Of a stretch of 64,000 nt of DNA, positions 26,001-38,389 are shown one piece after another. Every line of letters begins with the position of its first letter. The first letter of the stretch is position 1. The position numbers and the translations under genes were made by a program. This DNA comes from Darksidea phi (taxonomy: Eukaryota; Ascomycota; Dothideomycetes; Pleosporales; Lentitheciaceae), in assembly GCA_030770425.1 (NCBI GenBank), contig JASJFT010000057.1, forward strand, positions 116,164 to 180,163. The letters are read 5' to 3'. Below the pieces are notes generated by a model. That model saw only the letters and a list, made by a program, of their open reading frames with translations. It did no database searches and had not been told where the DNA came from.

Positions 26001-29000
26001 TAAAAACTTTACCTTAGTAATTATAAACTCGCTCTTTTTAATATTAACCTATAGTCTAGCCTTCTTAAGTTTATCTAGGATTTTACTTATATATTTCTTA
26101 TAGTTAAGAGGATCTTCTAAGTAGATTAAGATATTATCTATATAGGTAATATAGATTTTATTAATTTTATCCTTAAGTACTTAATTAATATAGTATTAAA
26201 AGGTTATTAGTTTATTATATAATCTAAAAGGTAGAATATAGTATTTATAATTTCTATACTATATTTTAAAAGTTATAAGGTCCTTTATATTAGGGTCTAA
26301 TTTAATATAGTAAAAGATCTAATATACGTCTAACTTAGTAAAGACTTTTACTTTAAAGAGTTATATTAATATCTTCTTAATTAAAGGAATAGCTATAATA
26401 TCTTTCTTTATAACTATATTAATCTTTTAGTAGTTAATATAAAATCTCTACTCCCCTTCTAACTTCTTAACGAATAGAATAGATAAGGCGAAGTTAGTAT
26501 TACTAGTTATAATAAAGTCTTTTTTTAAATACTCTTCTAAGTAAGCTTTTAGTAGCTTTAGATATTTAAGGAATATATTATAAAGTAGATTTATACTAAG
26601 CTTACTTATATTATTCTTAAGAATAATTTTATAGTCGACGTTCTTTCTTCTAGAGGGTAGCTTATCTAAGTTAACCTTAGAGAAGTAGTTTAGAGTAGCT
26701 TCTATATAACCTTTATAAGAGAGCTTCTCTACTATTATATCTTATACGTCCTATTCTACTAAGTCTTCTACTAAGTCTTTTAACTATTTATTTTTAATTA
26801 ATAAGTTAACTTTATATAGACTAGTAGCTTCTAGTATAACTTCTTTCTTATCTATAAGCTTCTATATATTTAAAGACTTAAGAAAATATATATTAAATTT
26901 ATTACTAATAGTCTACTTTAGTAGATTATTAGGAATAGATATTATTTTCTTTTTCTTTCTATTATTTTTTTAGTAGCCTTATTAGTTTTTCTTAAATTTA
27001 GTACCTCTTAAATTACTATTAATATTACTATTTATATTCCTTTATATTTTCTTAAGAGTAGCTTACTAATCCTTTATTACTTATAGTAGGGCTTTAATAA
27101 ACTCGTAGACCTCCTTCTAGAAGATTATAAGAGCTTTAATAGAAATTTTTAAACTAAGTATTAGATTCTTTCTAAGTAAGTAAATCTTCTTTTATACTTT
27201 AATCTATTAGTTAATTAAGTTATTATAATATAAAGTATCGTTCTAGTATTCTAGCTTTAGTTTTAGATCTAGTTTCTTTATAGTAGTTAGATTATATTTT
27301 ATTTACTTTAGGGTATTATTTAACTAGTATAAAGTCTAGTTATAATAGTTAATTAAGAACTAGGTTTACTTAAAGAACTTTCTTTTAAATATTATATTAT
27401 AATATCTAAGCTTATAAAAGAGAAACTAAATAAATATATTCTTTTTCTAGATTAATAGATTAACTTAGATAGCTATATTAACTAAGTAACCGTATTTCCT
27501 ATTAAATCTATTAAGGAGGATTAGTTTTTTTAGTTAATAAAAGACGGGCTTTAGTTTTTTCTTTACTATCTTTAAATATTTAGAGTAGACTAATAGATAT
27601 ATACTAGTACTACTATCTATTAATCCTCTTAGTCGTATAACTAGACTATTTACTATAAGTTAAATAGAGAATATAAATAATTTTAAATTAATAAGCTATA
27701 GTATCTTAATAAGTTATTAATAATTAAGGGGTTTAATTACTTCTATATAGACTACTAGGAAGAAGTCCTCTTTTAATAACTTTTATTTTTTAATACTATA
27801 GAGGAGGTATTAGAGTTATACTCTAAATTACTTTCCTCTTTATATAAGAAGTCTAAATAAATTTCTTCCTTAGAATTATTAAGAAAGATAATATTAACTT
27901 TTACTTTTATAGTATTTTATATTACTTTATATACGACGTAGTTAAAGTAATTTTATTATTTATTCTTTTTTCTATAATTAAAGTAATAGTCTTACTTCTT
28001 ATATTTCTTAAAAGAGTAGTTATAAAATTTAGAGATATTTTTAAAATAAATAAACTTCTTTTCTAACTTATTAAAGAAGAATCTACTTATAGTTAATTAC
28101 TTTTTCTTAGAAATAGCTAATTAGTTACTTTAGGTAAGCTAGATCTTTTAGTACTAGTTATTCTTAAGTAGTACCTTATTAGCTAAAGTTATATATTTAT
28201 AGAGCTTACTAAAAGTAAAATTACTATTATTAAATAGATCTATCTTATTTTTTAGCTTAAAGTAGAGCTTATTTATAAATTCTTCGTTCTACTAGTAGTA
28301 AGATAGATAAATCTCTATTACTAAATACTTAAAATTCTTAATAAAGTTATTAACTTTACTAAATATATTTATATATAGTTAGTAAAATTTAATTTTTATT
28401 TTCTTTTTTTTATAAGAATCTTTATAATATTTCTTAATATATTCTAATAGATCTATATTAAATATAAAGTTTACTTCTTCTTTTCTAGAATTTAATTATA
28501 TCCGAATATAGTCTTTTACTAGACCTACTAGTTAGGATATAATATAGACTTAATAGATTTTAGTTATCTACTAGAGGGTTTCTTATACGTACTAGTCCTT
28601 ATTAATAGTAAGTTTTTATTCTATATTATAGAGCTAGTTCTTTAACTTAGACTTTCTATTATTTTTAAATAAGGTAGAATTAGAGTAGAACGTAGTCTTC
28701 TAGAAGTTAAAAGTTTATAGAGATTTACTTTAGTAGTTTCCTATAATATTTTCCTTCTAAATAAGAACCTATATTCTATTATCTAAAGTAATAGTTATAA
28801 ACTTTAATAAGATTAATAGAAATCTCGTAGAAGAGATACTAGAGTAGAGAGTAAAAGTATTTTCTATTTTCTTTATAGTAAAGGATAGTATATCTAAATC
28901 TAATAGGTATTTATAATAGTCCTTATTAAGAAAAGAAGTCTGTATTAAATCTAGAAATATAATTAGTTTAGTAGTTAGCTCTTTTTATAAGAAGCTTAAC

Positions 29001-30267
29001 TAAAAGGTTAAATACTAGACTAAATCTTACTAGAACCTTCCTAAGAGCCTAGGGGTTTAAAGTAGAGTATAATAGATAAGAGGGGTCCTTTAGAGGCCGA
29101 TATTTAGACTATTTAGTTATACTATTATAGAGGGGAGTCTTACCTCTTTTATATCTTATTTATTATTAGAATTATACTATAATAGTAGAGTCTTAAAAGT
29201 AGACTTAGAGTTATACTAAAGAAGGATTATAAGTTTAGTCTTTATATAAATAACTATAGGGGAGGACTATTTAAGATCTTCCTCTAAATTTTATTATCTA
29301 CTTATAATTTTTTAGACTTATTAGAGCTTTTTTTATAACTTTTTAATTTACCTTTTATAATTATTCCTTTTCTTAATTAATTAGTTAAACTTATCGGCCG
29401 TAATATTTATAAAGATATTTCTATTAACTATACCTACTCCTATAGTATACGCTAGTCTTTTAGTTATAATAAGACGAAGATTATTATCTATTAGAATATT
29501 AATAATTAGATTAGATTCCTTCTAGATAGCTAGTATATTCTAAACTATATTATAGTCTAGGAGTTCTTTCTATCCTTCTATATTTATTAGGTAGAGGATT
29601 TAGGGTCTATTTTCTTCTCTAAGTAATTTAACCCTTTTAGTATACTTATTAATCTTCTCTTTAAGACTATCTTTACTTATACTTTCCTCTTAAGAGAGAA
29701 AAATAGTCTTAAGGATTTAAGGGTTAATATATATATCTTTATTAATAAATACCTCTAAAGAGGTTAGTTTATAAACCTTAGTTAGTTTTCGCTAGTATAC
29801 TTTCTTTTTAGGGGAGAGTATCTTATTTCTAGTCTAGCTCTAAGACTTAGTCTAAGCTTATATACTTCTTATTCTATTTAGAGCTTAACTTAGAGTCTTT
29901 TTCTTTTCTTTATCTTTCTTCTATAGGGAGGCCTTATAGAAAGATAGCTTTAAAGGGTCTACTTAGTCTAGAAAGTCTACTATTTTATTATTATATTAAT
30001 TTAGTAATTTAGTTAATCGTATAAAGATAAGTTAGTTATAAGGTTTAAGATATAGATCTAACCTTATATAATACTTTTATAGGTTTCTTCTCTCTAAAGG
30101 AGGTACTAGGTACTCTAGTAATATTAGAGCTTAAAGTAGTTAGTTTTAAGACTTATCTAAGGAAATACTATATACTATCTACCCTAAGTATTATAGACCT
30201 CTAGGGATTTTAGGAGGGTTAATATTTAGCTACTATCTCTAGCTAAAAGTTAGAGATCTTAGAATAA
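23017..30267 (-). pseudogene. Element D gag-pol remnant
   Basis: Read on the minus strand, 26121-26144 encodes Y-I-D-N-I-L-I-Y, a mutated YVDDILIY reverse transcriptase box. A probable gag zinc knuckle near 27990-28035 has Tyr in place of Cys/His. The gypsy order from high to low coordinates is then gag, protease, RT, RNase H, integrase. Internal length 7.25 kb. No open frame remains. The family is distinct from A/B and from C by LTR sequence. Confidence 0.75.
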
Positions 30268-30536
30268 TATAAGACTCTAGGACTAAGTATAATTAACTAG
30301 GAGTTATAATAGCTAAGGTAGTCTTCTAATTAACTAATAGTAGAATTAGTATATTAAAGCTATCCTAAGATAGTACTATAAGGATATAAGAACGGGGAGT
30401 TCTTATACCTAAATAGGGCTTAGCGCGCTAAATAAGCTAACTATCTATTAGACTAATCCTCGGAATTACCTAATCTACTAACCGAAAATAGAAAATAAGT
30501 AAAATAACTAGGTTACCTAGAGAATAGGTCGTAATA
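30268..30536 (-). repeat. Element D 5' LTR (269 bp, right copy)
   Basis: Collinear with 22748-23016 and followed by ACTTA at 30537-30541, after which element C resumes. Confidence 0.92.
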
Positions 30537-30541
30537 ACTTA

Positions 30542-33500
30542 GAATTATTTATAGATTATATTATTAATAAGTATAATAAGTTAATAGAAGTCTTCTCTAT
30601 TACTAATTTAAGAATCCTTAATAATAGCTATTTAGATAAATTAGAAAAGATTATTTACTTTTTATATATAATATATAAGTCTAATAAACTATTAAGAAGT
30701 AAGAAAAGAAACTAGATAAAGATTACGTAGACTTTCTTTATAAAAGATAGCTATTTTTTTAAGAAGTTAACCTAGAATCTAATTATCTAACGGGTAGTTA
30801 ATAACTCTAATATTTAAAAGACTTTAGTATAAGAAGTTTATTAAGTACTATACTATTAGGGTATATAAGGAATATTTATAGTAATTTAGTATTAATTTTA
30901 GTAGAAGAACTAGTTTTAAATAGTAGTAAAAGAGCTTTAAAGCTACCTTAAGTATTAATAGAAGTAAGATAATAGAATAGAAAAGATACTTAAAGTTAAT
31001 AATCTTAGAGTTATATAGAACTAATAGACTATTAATATTACCTATATATCTATTAGTAAAGAAGGAGTTTAATTTCTTATAATTACGCGCGAATACCTAT
31101 TAGAATAGATTAAAGCTAGGGCTCTAAAGGATACTATATCTAAAAATATTATAAAGTTTATCTATTAGGATATTATTTACTAATAGGGAGTATTTTCTTA
31201 GCTAAGTATTAATAGAGGACCCGAGAATAGGTTAGTAGTTAAAGTATTAGCTAAATATTATAGAATATATAGAATTTAAACGTCTTTATATAATTTAAAA
31301 GTATAAAGCTTAATTAAATAAGATTACTAATTATTAGTTATTATACTAGCTAAACTACTAGGCTACTAGTTAAAGAATCTATTATTAGTACTATAGACTA
31401 ATAGAGTAACGATCCGACGCTTAACTAGATATATACTAGCTAAGCTAGTAATAGAGATTTAACCTATTCTATTAATTAAACTTAGCCTAGAATTATAGTA
31501 GATACTTCTATAAAATAAAATAGTTTTAACCTCTAATTTACTTACGTTCTAAGTAAAATAACTTAAATAAAAGAGTAAAAAGCTAGTAGAAGTAATTAGT
31601 TATATCTAGTAGTATAGACTTAAAGTAGCTAATTAATAGAATTAAGTAAAAGATAATTAAAGTAACCTAGTAGATAGAGATTTAGTTCTTATTTAGAATA
31701 CTATTAGAGCTAATAATTAATTAGTAAAGTAAAAGTTTAATAATAAATAGCTAGAACCCTATTATATAATAGAAGCTAGGGTAGAGTACTTATACTATAG
31801 GTTTATAGAGCTTAATAGAACTCTATTTACTTATATTATATATAATAATTAGTTAAAGTAGTTCTATTAGAAAGACCTAGATAATAAGATAATAGAGATA
31901 TAAGGTAGAATAAAGTTAATTAAAGAGAATCTATTAATTAATAATTATCGTCTAATACTAAGAGCTTTAAGGTATAAAGAAGTTAAAAAGCTAGATAAAG
32001 AGTATCTAATAATATAAGTATAGACTAATTATATAAAGTTCTCTATAATAAAAGTACCCTTAATATAGAAGTAAACTTTATTATTAAAGATTATTATCTA
32101 ATAGACTATTATTAGACTAAAGGTTAAAGAGATAGAATATTAGATAATTAATAGTAAATTAGAAAGTAGTAATAAAGAGTAATTAACTAAGAAATAGTTA
32201 ATTTAGTTAAAAAGAAGTCGTAGGTCCTAAGTTATAATTAGGACTATTTATTTATTTTAATTTCTTAACTTTTATTTCTTATTATTATTATTATAGACCT
32301 AGTAGAGAAGGATTATTAATAATAAGAAAGAAATAAATTAGAAAGTAAGATTTTAAGTACTATAAGTTAGTTTATAGAAGCTTAAAGGCTATATAAAGAT
32401 ACTAGAAGCTAGATATAAGAAGTTATAAAGAGAAGAACTAAGAGTTAATTATTAGTTAAAGAAGTAAAATCTAGGAAATCTATATAGTCTAAGTAGTAGT
32501 AGTACTACTACTATTACTATAACCTCCGCCGCTACTACGGTCGCTATAATAAATATTCTTAAAATCTTTATCCTTATCTTTATTCTTATTCTTATCCTTA
32601 GATAACTAATAAGAAATTATTAATATATTAAAATTCTCTATAGTATTATTAGTAGTATAAGCTATAGTAGATAAGTTAGACTAGATATAAGAGTAATTAG
32701 GATTTAAAGAAAATAGCTAAGCTAAAGAATTACTTTAATACTAATTTTAATACTTATACTATACTCGAAGCTTATACTATTAATATTAGTATTTAATTAA
32801 CTTATACTACTCTTACTTAATATTACTAAAGCCGTTCTACTTAGATCTAGATAATTATTAAGAATAGCTAGAAGATTAAAGATAGAAGTATAGCTTATTT
32901 AACTTAGTCCTAATAGACTTATTAAAAAGCTAGGTTATAGAGTAGTATAGAAAAGAACTTAAAGAAGAGTTTAATTAAGAGCCTAGTTAAGAGTTTAAAG
33001 AAGAGCTACTAGTATAAGAGCTAATTAGAGAAGCTTAAAGAGAAGAATAGTATAATTATATCTTACTCGGGTTTATAATATTATTAGAGTTAATCTTAGT
33101 AAGTAGATATATAATACTAGTACTATTTTATCTAATAGATTAGTAGGTAAAGATAAGAGAAGAAAATTAGAGATAATTTATAAAATATAAAGTAGAATCT
33201 TAAATTTCTATTAATTATATAGTTAATATAGGATTCTTAGACTATTAATTAATTATTCTAGTATATCTATTAATAGCTAGCCTAGATCTTACTAGCCTTT
33301 AGGTTAGTATACTAATTATAAACTAGACTAATTCTACTACTATAATCTCGAACCTAGAATATATAATAATATATACTAATTTAAATATTCTATAAATAGA
33401 AACTTTTCTAGATTCTTAAGCTAAAGAAGTTATAAATAGTTATACTACCCTTTATAAAAAAGTTAGAATTATAAATAATAATAAAATCGTACTAAGTTAT

Positions 33501-34457
33501 ATACTAGATAGTATTAGTATATAGAATAGTCTCTAAAAAGATATCCTAATACTTAATATTATAAAGATATTAGCTAAAATTAATCTAGAAAGTTTAATTA
33601 ATAATTTAATTAGCCTATAAAGTTACTATAAGTAAATTAATATAGATATTAACTAATTAGAAAGAAAGAAAACTTATACTACTTTAGGATAGTAGTATTA
33701 GTTATTATTAATAAATAGTCGTAAAGCTTTAATTCTTAGTCGTCTTTTCCACCTCCTAAAGGCTAGTTAGGAGGGTACTAGCTACTACTACTACTACTAG
33801 AGGCGTCTATAATAGTACTACCTATAGATAGATCGATAGCGATACCCTTATTAGATATAGCTAGAAAGAGAAGTAAGAGGCTTAGAAGCTAAGAAGCTAA
33901 AGACTTAAGAGGTTATTAGGCTAATAGATAAGAAGAGTAGTTATAAGAAGAAGATTAAAGAGTCTAAGAGAATATTAGAAGGAGCCTTTTATATATATTT
34001 TAGCTAGCTATTAATTATAAAGAAGTTAAAGTAAGAGTATTTAAAGACTTATTTATAAATATTATTATAAAATTACTAAATAAGAGTTCGAGGGCTATAC
34101 GAAGATAAAGGAGTCTATTAAGAAGTTAGAACTAGATTAAAGACTAATTAATTTTATAATAATATATTAGACTAGCTAGAGAAAGCTTATCTTTATAATT
34201 ATACTAACTTACTATTAAAGGTCCTAGAGAGAAAGAGATACTAAGATTAAGCTATAGTCTATTTACTAAGAAGAAGGGAAATAAGAGGTCTATTAATAGC
34301 TTTTTAAGGGTCGTTTAAAGATAAAGATTACTTAAAAAAGGGTTCTTAATAGGTTAGTAATAGGGTTTACTATTAATAATATACTAGTATTATATAGAGT
34401 TACTTAATTAGATAGTAAAGCTTAAGAGAGCTAAGCTCTTTTAATTAAGAAGAAAAA
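30542..34457 (+). pseudogene. Element C integrase remnant and ~2 kb extra 3' sequence
   Basis: Resumes element C after D. About 30.6-32.2 kb should be integrase by position. A further ~2.2 kb (32220-34440) lies before the polypurine tract; I recognise no domain there. It holds trinucleotide tracts (agtagtagtagtactactact at 32493-32513 and ctactacta at 33782-33798), which do not look like pol. It could be an additional ORF (some gypsy elements carry one), a captured sequence or long untranslated DNA. Confidence 0.6.
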
Positions 34458-34717
34458 TATAGTATAGTAGTAAAGAAAGTCTCCTAATTAAGTATTAAAG
34501 ACTTAGGTAAGCGGTAAAATATTAGACCAAGCTTTAAAGGGCTATCGTCTAGGAGTATCTTTAACTAAAGTTTATTATCTATCCTATTATATAGTAGACG
34601 GAGAAAATAGTTTAATTAATTAATTTTAGCTATCTATTCTATTAACTCTTCTCTTCTATTCCTCTAACTATAGGTCGTAAGCTCTGTTATCCTATCTCTA
34701 ATATACCTATATATTAT
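34458..34717 (+). repeat. Element C 3' LTR (260 bp)
   Basis: Preceded by purine tract aagaagaaaaa and followed by AATAT, then by the last bases of element A. Confidence 0.9.
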
Positions 34718-34769
34718 AATATCGAATCTAGAATAACCTCTAAGCTAAAGATTTAAAGAGAGGAGATAG

Positions 34770-35195
34770 TATTACGAACTATATATAAACTATAGAATAA
34801 TAGTTAATAAGAATACCTAAGATAAAGTCTATTATAGACTTTAATAAAGAATACGATATAGACCTTATAATTAGAGAATAGAAAGTTATATAATAGATCT
34901 ATAGATCTATAGTTCTTAGTAAATATAGATCCTATAGATCTACGAATCTATAGATTAGTAGATCTATTAAAGGATAAAGTTATAGAGTCTATAAATCTAA
35001 GAAAATTAAATTAATATATAATAACTATAAATCTCCTAGATAGTCCTTCTTCTTATAATTAATTCGAATCTAGATTAATCCTTATCTATTAATATAATTA
35101 AACTATTATTCTTTATTTCTATTCCTTCTTTTCTATCTTAAGTATAAACCCTAAACGAGACTAAATAACCTATCGGGCCTGGACCTCGTTTAATA
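34770..35195 (+). repeat. Element A 3' LTR (426 bp)
   Basis: Collinear with 2764-3189; polypurine tract immediately upstream and GTTAT (35196-35200) immediately downstream. Confidence 0.93.
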
Positions 35196-35200
35196 GTTAT

Positions 35201-36610
35201 TCTCGAACGTCTATAGCTATCTAAATAGATTCTACGAATATTATAATATTATCGACTAGAGCTATACTATACTAGCTACCGTTCTTCTATTTCTATTTAT
35301 AGGCGACGACTAGATACTATAACTACTAACTCCTCTAGTTAATAACTAGAATTAATTACTAGACTCTCTATTTACTTATTATAATAGCTAATTATATTAT
35401 AACTAGATATATTAAAGCTATTACCTCGATAAACTTCTTATCTTAAGCTATAATACTAAAGGTATACGTCTTATATTACTCGATATCTTCTACGAGCCTA
35501 GTATAGAATATAATACTATTACTCTATAGCTCTAAGAAGCTTTAGCTATAATTAACTATTTAACTAGAACTAATAGTAATATATATATTCTTAGGTATAT
35601 ATATATAGAACGTATACCTAAGATTATATATCTCTAGCTTAGCTATATAATTCTTAGTCTATAAAAGAAACTTTTATAGAATATTTAGTTTAGGTTAATA
35701 CTAATAAAGCTTTATATAGCTATTTAGTTAAGAATAATCTAATTCTTTATATAGTAATCTATATTATACCCTCTTATAGTAGATAGATATATAGCGCGTA
35801 TAGATAAGTATTAGATTCTCTTTCTCTCTTAAATAAACTACTATACTCGGGTTCTAGTCTATTAGTAGAAACTATTTAGTATAACCCCTCTTAATAATAT
35901 CGATATAGAAGTATAGGTCTATACTAAGTACGACGAAACTTATAAACTTTAATACTATAGCTTCTTTTAGGAATATATTAATAATAAATTAGAATTCTAA
36001 TTAGTTAGGAAGGAGGTAGATATATATATCCCTTAAAGTCGCTTACCTATATAAGAAGAGCTTAGTAGTACTTAATAAATTCTCGTTATTTATAAAGCGT
36101 TAGATCGCGAGAAAGAGGTCGTCTTAGAAAATATAATACGTAGTATTCTTAGCTAGCTACGCTTTAAGGGGTATATATAGAATAAAAGAGATATATAAAA
36201 GTATAAATAGTTTAATATATTTAACTCGGACGAAGAAGACGAAAGCTAGAATAGAGTCTATTCTAAGGATAGGCCTAAATCTTTATCGCGTATATATTTA
36301 TAGATATATAGTTTAAACTCGTTAATAAGTATAGTATAGGATAAGTAGTTAGTTTTATCTCTATTTCCTATCTAATTTAATATACTATATTACGCAGAAG
36401 AGGCTTACGGTAGTAGTACCCTTTAGGCTTAGAGCCGGGTAGAAAAATACTTATAATAGCCTTTAGAGCTTTCGGGAAGGATCGGTTTATAGATTATAAA
36501 TAAAGAAACGATACGAGTATACTAGTAATTAATCTCTCTTATATCTAAAGCCGGGGAGTTTAAGTAAGGCTATTTTAAGTACATAAAGAATAGGAGACGG
36601 AGAAATTCTA
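35201..36610. other. RIPed flank right of element A, no readable gene
   Basis: Continuation of the target sequence at 1630-2758. CA and TG are almost absent until about 36580. Codon-like runs occur (for example N-S-D-E-E-D-E-S followed by TAG near 36229), so a mutated host gene or another transposon is possible, but nothing can be named. Confidence 0.5.
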
Positions 36611-36618
36611 TTAGTTAA

Positions 36619-36999
36619 AGAGAAATATGCCTTCGCCAGCAACGCCTAGATGATTCGCAACGTGGAAAGAGCGGCACTCAATCTTCCAGTACTTGGAGCC
36701 GGACTTCGTTTTTCGATTCCTCGCCAGACTCGTATTCGACGCACCGTGGGCTTCGTCCACTGTCACTGGCTACGCAAATTTGGAGCTTCCCCCACCTTCT
36801 TGGTCTCGGTCAATTCCAGCCGTGCAGAGGAACGGGAAGGTATCTAACACTGAGCATACCTTGGATTCTATCGGTGGGCAATGTCCTTAGAACGCCATCC
36901 CTGATCTCGAGGGAGTTTTTACAGAGAGAACTAACAAAGATAGTAGAAACTAGGCCCGAATACTTTAGATTTAGATGGACGAACGGCTTGATTACGTAG
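36619..36999 (+). other. Open frame of 126 codons without a start, at RIP border
   Basis: The frame that contains tgc at 36628 stays open from 36619 to TAG at 36997-36999, after many TAG/TAA stops in the same frame to the left. It includes LLGLGQFQPCRGTGRYLT and ETRPEYFRFRW. No family recognised. It may be the unmutated 3' end of a gene whose 5' part lies in the RIP block, or chance. Confidence 0.25.
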
Positions 37000-38389
37000 A
37001 AGCTATCGAGTATTCTCACGACTTACGCAAGCACAATATTAAACTAGTTGACGGGACGGATGGTGCCTAACTTCTCTCATCCATTGGATGTGACCGCGGC
37101 AGCTTTGGCGTTGGCCTGTGATGAAATCTCTTGGCTAACGTAACGTGTTGGGGGCGAAGGAAGTTTGCGAAGGAAGGAAGCTTGTGAGGGAAGCTTGCGA
37201 GAATTCCCGAGCCATGCGGATATCCGCTCCGCAGTTACGACCGACTTTCGCGTTGCAGCGGGAAGTAGTCTATGCTATAGGCTCTTGTTCTCCAGATGCG
37301 CCCACGAAAGGAGCGGATATTCCACAGCCGTGCACGATTCTCATCCAAGCCTTCGTCACGATGCCGTTCACATAGCTCCGCAGCGACATGTGCTTGCCGG
37401 CGTGTGGCTCCATCGCTACTGCTCTCTGTACAGTCGCGTGGCGCCGAAGCTCGTGCCATGGTCGCTCCTGTACGCAGCAGCCCATTAAGCAGTCCCAAAG
37501 GCTCATCGCCCCCTGTTCTTTGATAGTATTATTGTTCCTACGTTTCCTGCAGCCAAACGCAAATCTAACCTCAATTGCTTACCCACGCCTCTCTCGTCCC
37601 ATGTCCCCGAAAATGGCCTACGCATCCTCTTTGTTGACCCTCTTTTACCCCCTCTACAATCCCAGCCCGTTTCCTTCCAGCGCTTTTACAGGTATTCCTA
37701 CTCTCATCCGTCGCATTCGGGGTATTACGACAGACCTCTTGGAGGGCAACCGCCAAATAAAACCCACCATCGTCGACCCTGCGTCGCTCTCTCCACCATC
37801 GACACCTGAGAATCGCCCATCGCTGAAGCATCATCCGCGCCCCGTACCTATATAATGTCGGCGCTCACCAGTCCTAAACGCGGATTTCTACCAATCCACA
37901 GCGGACCGGGCAGCCGGAGCCGGCTCGAATGCGAGCACGCTGGAGAGGATTCCCAGCTTCCCCGGTAGCCAATGTAGTACCAGAACCTCTCATTAAACGA
38001 ACAGTTCATCGCGCAGTGATATCGCCGTCCTTGCTGGCCCCACCCGCCGCTCCTACCGCTACACATACCCTTCTCTCAGCCGCCGAGAAGCAACTCCCGC
38101 ACATATCCAAAGTTGATAGGGAGAACGAGTTCTTATTTCGCAATCCATATCCGGATATCACCTGTTATAATGGCTGCTTGATCAAACGTGAAGGTATTGT
38201 ATGTCTGATTCCGATGATTCGGCGGATTGGAGGACGCCGCGCAGGACTCTCTTGCGAATTCATGTAAAATCGGAATATCCCTGAGTGGACGAGCGACCAA
38301 AGATGCAACCGAAAATAAGCCCCAGGACGCATTATCGACTCAACCGCCCGCTCCAGACCTCATTCTTGGCCCTTACCTCCTCCACATGA
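37000..38389. other. Normal-composition stretch without a supportable gene
   Basis: Several overlapping open frames exist on both strands (up to 155 codons) but none shows a recognisable domain or a splice pattern that joins convincingly. A TATA-like cctatataatg lies at about 37848-37858, and the ATG at 37856 opens only a short frame. Possibly decayed coding DNA. Confidence 0.4.

Larger units (their letters stand above)
22748..30536 (-). mobile_element. Element D: gypsy-like LTR retrotransposon on minus strand, nested in C
   Basis: A 7789-bp element with 269-bp LTRs at 22748-23016 and 30268-30536, flanked by ACTTA (22743-22747 and 30537-30541). The minus orientation is shown by a pyrimidine tract (ttatctttctttc) just inside the left LTR, the complement of a polypurine tract, and by an RT box on the minus strand. 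It is the youngest insertion by nesting, yet is as CA/TG-free as its hosts, so RIP acted after it landed. Confidence 0.92.
16326..34717 (+). mobile_element. Element C: long gypsy-like LTR retrotransposon, interrupted by D
   Basis: LTRs of 260 bp (16326-16585 and 34458-34717) begin TATAGTATAG. The flanks are AATAC (16321-16325) and AATAT (34718-34722), a 5-bp duplication differing by one C-to-T change. Removing C restores a 24-base join that aligns without gaps to element B (its gtcgaatactag... region near 12089). A purine tract aagaagaaaaa before the right LTR gives the plus orientation. Internal DNA is 16586-22747 plus 30542-34457, about 10.1 kb, long for this group. Element D lies between RNase H and integrase. 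Confidence 0.9.
2764..35195 (+). mobile_element. Element A: Ty3/gypsy chromovirus LTR retrotransposon, interrupted
   Basis: Outermost of four nested elements. Its two 426-bp LTRs (2764-3189, 34770-35195) are collinear, begin TATTACGAAC and end TTTAATA (RIPed TG...CA termini), and are flanked by a 5-bp duplication GTTAT at 2759-2763 and 35196-35200. Internal DNA survives as 3190-5563, 12608-16325 and 34718-34769, about 6.1 kb in all, matching element B along its length. B sits inside its pol region and C near its 3' end. The purine tract aaagagaggagatag (34755-34769) directly before the right LTR gives the plus orientation. All reading frames are destroyed. Confidence 0.93.
1930..36610. other. 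RIP-saturated block (CpA/TpG nearly absent)
   Basis: For almost 35 kb the dinucleotides CA and TG are essentially missing, while TA is extremely common and CG, CC and CT persist. By eye I could find only about fifteen CA or TG (for example near 4562, 11898, 13786, 16107, 18169, 24142, 25266, 28932, 33749, 34684, 35180, 36367). This is what repeat-induced point mutation with strict CpA preference gives at saturation. Because ATG, CAT and TGA contain these dinucleotides, the block has almost no start codons on either strand and its stops are nearly all TAA or TAG. The right border is abrupt at about 36610-36628. Confidence 0.9.

Noticed and set aside
37388..37855. 155-codon frame on the plus strand
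   Set aside because: Starts at a non-ATG-supported position by context, Pro/Ser-rich, antisense frames of similar length overlap it, and no motif is visible.
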